DNA of 64,000 bases from Megascapheus bottae. Taxonomy: Eukaryota > Chordata > Mammalia > Rodentia > Geomyidae. Location: the NCBI GenBank assembly GCA_024803745.1, contig JANJXV010000016.1:42648525-42712524 (forward strand), read 5' to 3'. Below are positions 9,911-19,860 of this stretch, one piece after another (position 1 is the first letter of the stretch; each line of letters begins with the position of its first letter). The position numbers and the translations under genes were made by a program. The notes beneath the pieces were generated by a model. It saw only the letters and a list, made by a program, of their open reading frames with translations. It did not search any database and was not told the DNA's origin.

Positions 9911-11624
9911 GAATGCTATTGTTGGTATAAGCAGTAGGGGTGAGACTGAGTCAATTCCTCCATCCGATCTACTCCATAACCACACATAGACAATATGCTG
10001 TGTGTCACCCTAGATCAGGTCCCTCGTGTCTATTAAGGACACGTAGCTTAGTTTGTTCTCTTTAGACCTTATCTATTACATGCAGTCAATATGATGTGAG
10101 CATAGAGCCTGATCATAATGGAAATTTAAGCAGCTTTGGAGCTTGGAGATACAAGTTCCTGGTCAATCAGTATCACGCCTAGCCCCATTAATGCCTGCTG
10201 CATCTGCAGTGAGCAGACAGTAGTGGGGTTAAAAGACATTTTTCACACTAATCTCTCTATGAATTCTTCTGCAATGTCCTCAAGAGGAGAAATGTCAAAT
10301 GTGATTGTGAAAGCCACTGGCCAGTTCTCCTTTAGCAGAAACACAAATAGAGTCAGTCTGTTGCCTTTAACTCCTTGACTCATGTAATCTGACTCTTCCA
10401 TTCCTTGGTGTTTCTGACAGGTCGGCTGCTGTATATCACAGTTTCAATTTAATTAGAGCAGGAGAAACAGGGGAGACTGCAGGGAGAAATCTCCTTCTGT
10501 GCAAGAGACCCGAGTGTGGAGGCTTCCTGAGGTCAAGCTGGCTTCGGAGGGAGGGAAGACATCCAGTTTCCCCTTGGGCTTGCTTTAAAGGAGGCTGTCA
10601 CCCAGGCCAGCACTCCCTGGGGGCCTCCCCGCAGCAGAGGCCCCGCTGCCTTTCCCTCTTTTGGCTTACTTTATTTCCCTTGCCGACCGGGGAAAAAAAC
10701 TAACTTAAAACCCAGCGAACAGCAAATGTCGTGTGCACACACACACCGAGCAGATAAGTGCCTGCTCTCCTTAGACGGGAAGGTTTGCAAAGGAAGGACG
10801 AGTAAACACTCGGGGAAATTAAGTCGCTTGAAACCGGGCACACATTCGGGCAAGGTTAATGAGAACTGAGAGAGCAGACATGGTGATGAAAGCTTCGTGG
10901 CCGGGGCCTGGCACCGGGCTTGGCCCTCGTGTGCCGCCCAGGGAGCCCCTTCCTCAGAACGGGGCTAGGGTTTCAAAGTCAGAGACAGCGGCATGCAGAC
11001 AATGTCCAGATGCCTGGCACTGTTCACGCACCAGCCAGAAGCCATGTCTGGAGGCGGCGTTGGAATACCAAGGAGAGAGCAGCAGAAGCTGTCTGTCACA
11101 GTCCCCAAGGCCATGCCTGCGTCACCTCCACAGTCTAACACGGAGGGCCACACAGGCAGCAGCAGTCCTTGAATTGTCTTTAACCTCGTCTGTCCAGACG
11201 TCCACGTTTCCCCTTGATGGGTGATGAGGGAGTCGCCTCGAGTTCACTTAGCCATAATGAAGGCCTTTGGCAACGCGTCAGCTTCAGCACGCAGACCACT
11301 CACTAAGAAGATGGAATCGCATGATTTCCTCATCACTGGCCGGCGTTTCAAATTCCCTCTGCGTTTATTATTCTCCGTATGCCTCTGTGAGCTCCATTAC
11401 CTTACACCCCTCAATAGGGCCTGTAAGGCAAGGTTAAGTCGCGTTCTGTCAGGCCACATTAAACTTGATCCCAGCACCACTCCCAGCGCCTCATTTACAC
11501 CACCGCAGTGAGGCTCAGCCTTCTGAGAAGAAAACGACAAGTTCCCGACAGTCCGCTCAAGGCTGAGGAGCTGCAGACACGAAAACATTTTAAAGCGACT
11601 TTCACGGTATTGTCAGCCTGCGCC
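9911..11624. other. Unique sequence, GC-richer around 10.5-11.5 kb
   Basis: No gene recognised. About 10500-11560 is visibly richer in G and C than its flanks, with scattered CpGs. It holds several small overlapping frames (121 codons at 10859-11224 plus; 96 at 11221-11511 plus) with no known domain. Frames on both strands overlap, which is more typical of GC bias than of coding sequence. Confidence 0.55.
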
Positions 11625-11832
11625 GCCATGGAGTGAGTGGTTCAAACAACAGAATTTCTCTTCTCATGCTCTGGAAGCTGAACATCCCACGGCAAGGGGC
11701 AGAAAAGGGAGGTTTCTCATGGCGAGCTACAGCTCACAAGGCCGCAGTGTGTTGACAAGTCTTCTTCTTCTTCATGCTGGGTAAGTGAGGGAAGAGGGGA
11801 AGGACGGGAAAGGAGGGAGGAGAGAGGAGACA

Positions 11833-11905
<73 letters not shown>

Positions 11906-11953
11906 AGGGAGGGAGGGAGGGGAGAAGAGAAAGTGTGTGTGTGTGTGTGTGTG

Positions 11954-12010
<57 letters not shown>

Positions 12011-12021
12011 AGGGAGGGAGG

Positions 12022-12088
<67 letters not shown>

Positions 12089-12245
12089 TGGTATCTTTTC
12101 CAGCTAGGCCCGACTCCTGCCCTCCTGACTCCATCTAACTCTAATGATGCCTAAGATCCACCTTTAAATATCATCATACCGGCAAACCGGAGGTTAGCTC
12201 TTCAACACAGGAATGTGGGGTGGGCACAAACATTCCGTCCATACA
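11625..12245 (-). mobile_element. Old MaLR (MLT1-like) LTR with internal microsatellite
   Basis: In the reverse orientation of MLT1-type LTRs: 'gtggttcaaacaacagaatt', a CT-containing block at 11660-11690, then the repeat array. It ends with 'ggttagctcttcaacacagg' and 'gggcacaaacattccgtcca', which corresponds to the LTR start read backwards. The GA-rich middle of this LTR family is a plausible seed for the 250-bp repeat it now contains. No coding capacity. Confidence 0.62.
11832..12086. repeat. Duplicated compound repeat (GT)n(GA)n(GGGA)n
   Basis: Two successive modules have the same order. Module 1 (11832-11932) is GT, then GA, then GGGA. Module 2 (about 11933-12086) is GT, then GA, then GGGA, then a long GA tail. 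The same-order repetition suggests one module was duplicated and the parts then slipped independently. RE-rich and SL-rich open frames of 105-120 codons on both strands come only from this repeat. Confidence 0.97.
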
Positions 12246-14722
12246 CATTATAAGCAATACTATTCAGCTTCAAATTGGTTTAAAAAATATTTTTATCAAC
12301 CCAGATTTCTGGATTGAATTGTACTGGATTTTGATAAATAGTTTTTTTTCTTTACCTAGAATTTCTAGATGCGACTGTCCTGGGCCTGGGGACTTGGGGA
12401 CGCCCCCAGGAGACCTGCTTTGTTATCAGCCGCACACCAGGGCACACGTATGACCAGGATGGAACCCAGATGCAGAGTTTCAGGTAAGAGAGGAAAGACA
12501 CAGATTGTAGAGAATTTAGAGTCAATCGTTAAATGGGCTAAAATTTGCCCGCTCTTTAGATTATCGTCTTGAAGCAGGTGCACAATGCAGTTGTCACTGA
12601 ACGGTGACAACGACACTTCTTCACCAATGTCATCACTTTCAACATTCTCACCCAGCCTCCTCATCCCACCTCTCCCCTCCCTCCTCTTAATTTTGTAAGA
12701 TATGCATTGACTTGCTGGTTGCATTCTGCCCCTCTTTATTTTATTATGACCGCAAACAGCCCAGCTGAAACAAGATCCCTGAGAAAGTGCACCGCCCTGG
12801 ATGGAGCTGGGTTGTCCTAAGCTGTCCAAATTCAACAGGGTTGATTCAGTCACAATGGGATTTTCATAACACATATACAAATCAACACATTCTAATGATT
12901 CCATGTTCATAAACCTCACGGCTACATGGAAGACAAAGTAAGGACTTTCTACTTATTCATCCAGACACTGGAAAATGAGAAGGGCCTCCCAGGAGCTCAG
13001 AGCAAACTGACATGGAGTGCATTTCACACTCGCTGCCATGCCACTACACAGTGCCACATTTGAACAGTGTATTTGAAGAAAACCAAAACTCAAAGACAGC
13101 AGCATCCCAGCGGCTGATGCCACAGAGCCGCTTGACCTGACCAGTCACCCTGAGAGGTCAGCACCTTGACTACCCTGAGGTTGCCCTGGCTGCTTCTCCC
13201 CAGACTATGAAGAAATAAACCACTATCGCAGTATACCAAGCTTTACAACTGGCCCCAGCGCTAGGATATTGCCCGAGTCTGACAGCCTAAGGTTAACCAC
13301 GCACATCCGGGCAACAAGGCCATTACTTTTCTCCTGATCATGCACGTCTGTATGGGATTTCCAGGGAGTTCACTGCTCCTGCTGCTCCCCAAGGCCACGA
13401 CTGTACCCACAAACTTCTGCAAAAGGGTGCTCTGCACCAATCATCTCTGAGCATTCCCTCCCCTTCCAGCGGCTGGCCTCACATCATGTGATTCTGAAAC
13501 ACTGGTGACCAAATAGCAGAACTGTCGTGTTCTCCGGTAAGGGCAAACCCCAGCAGAAACGTTCAAAAATGTTGTTGTTGCATTGGAATATTCCCTGTGT
13601 GACAGAAAGGAACTCTTCTTTTGATAACGCATTAACATTTTGTCTTCCAAATGAAGGCTCACTGAGGAAAATAAACTTCCAGCTCAGGCATGATTAGCAG
13701 CTGCCTGAACCAGAGTCACCAGGAGGGGCCCAGTCCAAGGCCCTGCTCCCAGAGTCCACCACGCCACACAGACCATCTTCCAGGCTTCCTGGGTGATTCA
13801 GGTCGACCAGGTGGATCTGTTCACTGCAGGGGAAACTCTGAGTCCACTTCAGCTAATACTCACTGTGATGAACTAACTGAAAGATGCAGAGAGTCCTGGT
13901 GCTAATGAAATCTGTCACTCAATGTCCAAACTCATTTCTGCTAATATGACATTTCTCCATGGCAGGAAGACCTGTCAGCAATTAAACGTTACGTGATTTG
14001 GAAGTGGCCATTTTTGTCTCTTATCTTCTCTTTACAACGCTCTTGGAATCCAACTCATGCTAGGCTCCATTAAGCACTGGAGGAGCTCAATAAAGGGACA
14101 GAATGAGTCTCATTTCCCAGGCGCTGTTTGATGTCCCTAGACACTGGATCCTTCTACAGAATCTGAGTGGTCAGATTGTTTGCGGCCACAGTCTCGCCTG
14201 CGGGAAGAGTTAGGACTTTGATCTGGGCATGCGTAATGAAGATTTCATGGAAAAGTTTCTCAGCAAGGTGAGCATGTGAGAGAAAGCTGAACCCTCACTC
14301 TTTCATCTGGTTATCCAAAAAACTAGAATGACTTGTACTGAGTTCAGTCACATTTTATTTCCGGGGAGGGCAAGCGTTAAGGATAAATGTCTTCCTTACC
14401 AAGATTAAAATCTATAAAAAATAGCACATGGCAAAATACAAATAACTTTAGCTCTCAGACTTCTAAATGTTAGTCATGACAGTAAGGCCAAAGAGGATTG
14501 TAAATATACTTTTTATGTACAAATATATAGGCCTACATGAGTGTTCGTATAAACGGTCATTTCTTACGACAAGGAGAACACAAACAGACAAATAGAAATG
14601 TTAGTATCATGATTTCTTTTTTAGCTGGTGTTTAAAATCTTCTCACATGCTTGCATGGGTATGGGTCAGGTTTATGTAAAGGGCATTTTTGTTTGTAAAG
14701 CTTTTGCCCATGGACCTGTGCT

Positions 14723-14723
<1 letters not shown>
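12246..14723. other. Unique sequence with exon-like unit and 184-codon chance frame
   Basis: The minus-strand frame at 12365-12919 (184 codons) is the longest non-repeat frame in the window but matches no family I know. About one frame of that length is expected by chance in 64 kb read six ways. A stretch with good splice-site-like ends lies at 12360-12483 (listed separately). The rest shows no recognised element. Confidence 0.55.
12360..12483 (+). other. Candidate exon-like unit (unproven)
   Basis: A GC-rich 124-bp block sits in AT-rich flanks. It is preceded by a strong acceptor-like pyrimidine run, 'gttttttttctttacctag' (ends 12359), and followed by a near-ideal donor, CAG|gtaaga (12481-12489). 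Two of the three plus-strand frames stay open across it. This is pattern evidence only: cryptic exon pairs are common in introns and intergenic DNA, and no neighbouring exon was identified. Confidence 0.25.

Positions 14724-14774
<51 letters not shown>
14724..14774. repeat. (GT)n microsatellite, about 25 units
   Basis: Uninterrupted 51-bp GT run. The CVCVCV frame across it (14628-14840) is a repeat product. Confidence 0.98.
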
Positions 14775-14775
<1 letters not shown>

Positions 14776-15185
14776 TTTCAGTAAAGCACATCCTAGAACT
14801 TTGTCCAGGACTTAGGTTGTTGGTAATGCCTCCTCCATGAGCATTCACTTTCTCTTGTGAGATCTCTGCAGCAGGCTTCTCTTCATCCTCCTTCCCCTGA
14901 AGCCCCCTCTTCCCCCAGTGTTTTACTCAATCTTCTGCTCATCTAATGCCACACATTTCTCCTGATGCTCACCTTACCAGCCTTATGCTGCTCACGTAAA
15001 TTTGTATCTACCCTGAGTTGTAGAGTGACACATTCGCATATAGAATGCCATGCATCATGTATGTGTGTGTGACGTAGGTCAATGTACATACAACGGTGCA
15101 CATAATACATGGGTAAGGACATATTCACATATAATAATACGTGTTTTATATGCATACAAAATATACAATGACACAGATTTTTGCA
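14775..15185. other. Unique sequence, nothing recognised
   Basis: No repeat or gene signal. It contains a few short ATGTGT and CATAC words near 15055-15110 that do not form a clean repeat. Confidence 0.55.
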
Positions 15186-15240
15186 TATGAAAAAAGAGAG
15201 AAGGAAAGAGAGAAGGAAAGAAAGAGAGGAGAGAGAGGGA
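15186..15240. repeat. GA/GAAA purine-rich repeat
   Basis: About 55 bp of imperfect GAAAGAGA units, purine except for the flanks. The KEREKER frame across it is a repeat product. Confidence 0.9.
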
Positions 15241-16314
15241 CCCATATCTCTTATCCATCGGTGGGCACTGACACTCAGCTAGACTGGCCATCTTGCCTCT
15301 GGTGTTTGACTTCTCAGTTTTCAAGGGCAGGGCCCACCTTCCTTACCAGGCTGGGGTCATTTTCCTCATTGCCTCAGGGTCTTAATAATGCCTCATTGAA
15401 ATGTACCATTTTGTGATTTCAGAATATAGCATCCAACACCCACAGCTTATAATCAAAAAAGTCACATCATCTGTTGTCACTCAGAACAAAATGAAATGTA
15501 TAGTCTCCTATTCAAAGATTATTAAATGTTGAAAGAGTGTGACCACAGAGCTTCAGCCCCTCTTAGAGCCCTTGAGCTCTGTGATGGGGAATGTCTCAGC
15601 CTGCGATTGTCTCTGCCATTGCTTTTTACACAGGTTATAGAAGTTCCCAAGCTCGTCACATTTCCCCCACCCAGAGGAAACAGAAAGATAATACCTTCTT
15701 AACCCAAGTGTGATAGGGCTTAATAAAATTGCTGACTTTAATCCACTCAGATTTGGAAAGTGGTATCCCAAAGGCTAGCCTAGAATATTTATGAACACCT
15801 ATCCAAATCATTATTAGTAGTAATATTTCTGCCCTAACTCACTTCTACCTGGTCCACATTAATTTGCCTTCTGAATAAAGGGAGAATTAAGTGAAGCCTC
15901 TCTGCACTGTAGATAGATTGCACCATCAAGTCAGGAGAGCGATTTTCATAGGCCCCAGAGGACAATTCTCATTATTGTGCAGCAGTGCATGGACAGACAT
16001 CATTATGTTTGTAGTCAAGGATTTCTTTGCCTGGGAGGGTTTTTATCATAGAGAAAAGTATGAATGAGAATGGAGAGCGGCCCCTGTCCTGTGGCTCTTT
16101 TGTAAAGAGCCTGCTTTACCAACGTACAGTGGCAGCCACTGGCTACAAAGCACATTGTTAAGTCAGCCTGCAGAGTAGATAAGGACAGCACTGGAATTTA
16201 GAAAGCGTGCTTTCCAGAAGCACGGGTTCTCCAGGGATCTCCTTATGGGAGGTGTGCAAACTAGACCTGGGGACTGCCGTGAAGGTTCTTCAATCCCCAA
16301 GTCTGTATATGGTC
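15241..16314. other. Unique sequence, nothing recognised
   Basis: No element recognised; open frames are 91 codons or less. Confidence 0.6.
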
Positions 16315-16410
16315 TTAGTCGATGAAACAGCCAAAACAAATAGCCCAGACTGGGTGTCATAAACAACAACTGCAGACATTTATTTCTCCATAGCTTTGGA
16401 AGCTAAACTA
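16315..16410 (-). mobile_element. MaLR LTR end fragment
   Basis: 'tcttagtcgatgaaacagcc', 'cccagactgggtgtcataaa' and 'atttatttctccatagcttt' follow the reversed 3' end of MLT1-type LTRs. It stops where the inverted L1 begins, so the L1 may have landed in or next to it. Confidence 0.5.
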
Positions 16411-16417
16411 CCATAAA

Positions 16418-16570
16418 ACAATTATGCAGTATCATCCTTTCCAATGAATGAGTGAAATTCCATTGTCTACATATCACGTTTTCTTGAGCCATTCCTCCAC
16501 TCAGATGCATCTGGGCCAATTCCATATCTGGGCTGTGGTGAGCAGTGCTGCAACGAACATTGTACAGGCA
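16418..16570 (-). mobile_element. Inverted 5' segment of a twin-primed L1 (ORF2 end)
   Basis: Minus-strand L1 ORF2 C-terminal sequence: on the plus strand 'gaaattccattgtctacata', 'cttgagccattcc', 'ggccaattccatatctggg' and 'agtgctgcaacgaacat'. It corresponds to ORF2 sequence just upstream of the part in the adjoining plus-strand segment. Together they form the inverted-5'-plus-normal-3' layout of twin priming. Confidence 0.65.
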
Positions 16571-17060
16571 GCTTTGGAAGGACCCAGAAAAAGTTACATT
16601 AACTGGAGTAACTCAGTCCCAGAGAGTCAAAGGATACATTTTTTTCTCTTATATGTGGAACCTAAATTAATTTATAAATACATCGTAATCTAATTGGTCT
16701 TAGACATTATACTACCTAAGTGCATTAACCAAATTATTGCCAGGGTAGGGGTAAACTCAAATGGTGTAATTCCTTAGAACGGCTAATCATGGTCCAACAA
16801 AATAAGCAATAAGACAAGAGTGAGAGTAGAGAGAAGGGGAGTATACAAATGAAGAGAGGAAAGGGAAAATTAAGTCATAAAATTCAGTGCACAGCCTACA
16901 AAATGAAGAAAACGAAGGGGAGGGGTTGGGTTGGGAGGGATGGGGAGAGGGAAAGGGGTGGCACTGATCAGGGTGCAGAGTCCTATTCACACACTGTTTT
17001 GTGGGGTGGAGACCCCTTCATTGAGAAAGGATTATGCAGATCAGGCTTCACCCTAACCTT
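16571..17060 (+). mobile_element. 3' segment of the twin-primed L1 (ORF2 end and 3' UTR)
   Basis: Begins with text matching the last codons of ORF2 and the start of the 3' UTR ('ggaaggacccagaaaaag', 'actcagtcccagagagtcaa', 'ttctcttatatgtgg'). It continues through a G-rich purine tract (about 16916-16970) typical of L1 3' UTRs. The right end is uncertain because no clear A tail was found; it may extend to about 17080. Confidence 0.58.
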
Positions 17061-18859
17061 ATGTAAGAAGGCATAGCCACCCTCCTAAAACTCATTCCAG
17101 CGTTGATGAATGGAGGGCTCGTCAAGTGGACGCAACACAGACAGGGAAGGAGGCTGACATATGCCTTGAATTCCACCCAAGGAAGACAGGAGTCCACTGA
17201 GATGGCACCACCCAGGGGGCCCAGGTGGTCTGGACCCACCTCCCTGAGCGGGATATGACGTAGGGGCAAGAAAAGAGTGGAGGAGTCAGCTGCCCTCTCA
17301 TGAGACTTCAGAGAGGTGGCTCTAGCTCTGGGGTGTCTCACTGTTAAAATCACATCTCAAGTGAGACTGCTATGCCACAGATGGAAGCCATAGCGAAGCA
17401 TTAGTCCAGGGTAGGTGAGACACACTCCCGGGAGAAAGAATTTACACTACTCACTTATATGGCCATTAGTTGTGCATCATATTCATCTCCATCCAGAACA
17501 TTCGGGGACTGCAGACTGAAATTCTAGATATGGAAATTGGATGTCTGGGACGAATTAGCACTTGTGAGAAGTGGAGGGAGCACACTCGCCCTCGTTGCTC
17601 AAACTGCTTAGTTCTATGTTCGTTTTCCCACACTACTGTTTCTGCCTTTGCATAGTTCCAATGGCCAGTTTAAACTTTCTGTTAGAAGTTCTCAGAAAGA
17701 CAAATTCACAATGACCGCTGGAGCAGAGCAGCTATCTCAAGACACGGCTCTCACAGTCTGTGAGATGTCTTCCCTGTTTCAGTTCAAGTGAGTGAAAAAG
17801 CCACTTCACCTAAGAATAATTATAAAATGAATTTTTTATCATTGTCCCATACTTTAGCACTTTTGATAATCACACATAAAAATGCCGTCTCGTAATACCA
17901 GAAGGATAAAAGTAACAAAAGATTCTGTGTAAAGGGCAATTACTCTTCCAAGTTCTTCCCAGCATAAATGCAGTCCGATTTCTTCCATCAGCTCCTTTCA
18001 GGTGTTAAAATGAAAAGGCATTCGATGATCAAATAACTTTTCATTGCCTCTGACTCTCCTTTTACATTTCCTTTGTCACTTTTCACACAATGGCCTGAAA
18101 TACTGCCAACACGGAAGATGATGACAAATTGGGAAAATAAGTTTGGAATGAAAGTAAAGTTTGTAGAATTCTCTGAAGCAACAGTATGAGTATAAATGCA
18201 TTTTATGTATCAGGACCTAAAAATGCTACTCTAGAAATTAAAGAAATTTTAAGTGTTACATACTCAAAAATATTTGTGGAGTGAATCCATTTTAGAAATC
18301 CATTTCTTAAACTTTTGTTCATTCTCCTTACCGACTTTTAAGCACTTACTATGTTTTACTTATGTTTCAGGCACAGGAAGTTGGTTAGACAAATGATAAA
18401 TTGATTGTCAAGAATAATCCCTAAAATGAATGCATTATATGGAATAAATTCAAGAATCTTTTCAAGATTCACATCTTTTCAAGACACACCCTTCAATACA
18501 AGGGAAAAACAGCACAACTGACAAAAACTTCCATTAAGAAATAGCGATATTATGATATGGTTCTATGACATACAAACCCTCAGCTTAAGTTTAATCATGT
18601 TCTAAAATCTATGTGCCAGTGACTGCACCAAGAGATTCCCTTCTTGAATACTTGTTTATTAAACATGACATTTGAAATGACATAAAAACCAGTGTTAAGA
18701 AAATCTTTTAAAAAAAGAAATAGCGATATTTAAGGCCATGTTATTGACTTTTTTGTATCTTCAGAAGGTAAAAAATCAGCAGCAGCCATGCCTGCAGCAA
18801 ATTTTGGCTTAAAAATAGCAGAGAGTAAATTGGGTTAAAAAAATAATAACCAGGCTTTT
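17061..18859. other. Unique AT-rich sequence, nothing certain
   Basis: No gene recognised. A weak MIR-like phrase near 18340 ('agcacttactatg' then 'caggcacagg') was not strong enough to call. A 101-codon minus frame (17048-17353) has no known domain. Confidence 0.55.
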
Positions 18860-19046
18860 TGCCAGTCCTGGGTCTTGAACTCAGAGCCTAGGCACTGTCC
18901 TTGGGCTTTCTCAAGGCTAAAACTCTACCACATGAGAGACAGCACCATTTCTGGCTTTTTGCTATGTATGTGGTACCAAGGAATCTAACCCGGGTCTTCG
19001 TGCATGCTAGGCAAGCACTCTTCCACTAGGCCAAACTCCCAGCCCT
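18860..19046 (-). mobile_element. Composite tRNA-derived SINE
   Basis: Full-length SINE in reverse: T-rich tail, 'gccagtcctgggtcttgaac', a middle with 'ctcaaggctaaaactctacc', then 'ggaatctaacccgggtcttc' and 'caagcactcttccactaggc'. The B box carries one change (GGTTAGATTCC). An imperfect target duplication flanks it ('aataaccaggctttt' at about 18844, 'aatagctagactttt' at about 19047). Confidence 0.86.
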
Positions 19047-19359
19047 AATAGCTAGACTTTTAACAATGTGAATAAAGGGATATTTTATGGAAGAAAGATG
19101 CCCATAGACATAAGCCCCGAGTTAATTATTTCCTAAACCTTGAAAACCTAAGCTTTTATTTTTCAACACATGGCTTAAAACAAGTCAAAATTTGGTGTGA
19201 TTTTATTTCTTCAAACCATACTTCAAATATCACTTTCCCTCTTTCTAGATAAAGATAATAAAATTGGGGTCTATATTTTACTGTGTCATGTTCTTTGGGT
19301 TAAAGCTTTCGGTTATTACCGAACAGCATAAATGTTTGCTTGAAGTTCATCATTTTTTA

Positions 19360-19743
19360 TTTAGATTTTTTTCTTGTGATTAATAGAAGGGTTACATTAT
19401 ATTCACCAGATAGAAGGTGCATTACTTCACAAACATTGATACCCTTTCTCATGACATGGTCCCCATTTCCCTCTCCCCACCCCCACCCCCGCTCATCTTG
19501 ATTTCCCCCTTTCCCTAACCAATTTCAAATAACCAATTAAGCACATTTAAAATATATCAGATAACAAGATGAAATATTGCAACAATATGAGATAACCAAG
19601 AGATAGCAAAAGAGATGAGAGATAACATAGTACATTAGGACAACAGTCACTCATTATATGGCTTTTGTTTCCTTATCCTGGAGGTCCTTTCATTTAGTGT
19701 CATACTATTTGGCCTTATGTCTCTAGATTTTGTTCTGTTGTAA
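19360..19743 (-). mobile_element. 5'-truncated L1, 3' UTR only, with perfect target duplication
   Basis: A 384-bp minus-strand L1 3' end. It has 'gattaatagaagggttacat' at the poly(A) side, a C-rich block at about 19465-19500 (the G-rich purine tract reversed) and 'gataacatagtacatta'. An exact 18-bp duplication, 'gaagttcatcatttttta', lies at 19342-19359 and 19744-19761. Ending in T-run text fits L1 endonuclease cleavage (TTTT/AA on the opposite strand). Confidence 0.93.
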
Positions 19744-19789
19744 GAAGTTCATCATTTTTTAACTATCAAGAGGCATCTTCATTAAAAAA

Positions 19790-19860
19790 AAGATAAGTCT
19801 TCATAAACAGCATAAATGAGAAAGGTCTGCTTGAAGTTCATAAAAACAAAAGATAAGTCT
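19790..19860. repeat. Old local duplication, about 60-bp period
   Basis: 'aagataagtct' recurs at 19790 and 19850, exactly 60 bp apart. 'acagcataaatg' and 'gcttgaagttcat' recur at about 19322-19350 and 19806-19840. The L1 at 19360 thus inserted into an already duplicated segment. Confidence 0.6.

Noticed and set aside
11772..12154. RE-rich and SL-rich frames of 105-120 codons
   Set aside because: Translation of the GT/GA/GGGA repeat, equally open on both strands.
12365..12919. 184-codon minus-strand open frame as a gene
   Set aside because: No recognisable domain or start context, and with six frames over 64 kb about one frame of this length is expected by chance. It also overlaps the exon-like unit on the other strand.
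18330..18420. MIR fragment
   Set aside because: 'agcacttactatg' and 'caggcacagg' are suggestive, but spacing is wrong and the rest does not follow.
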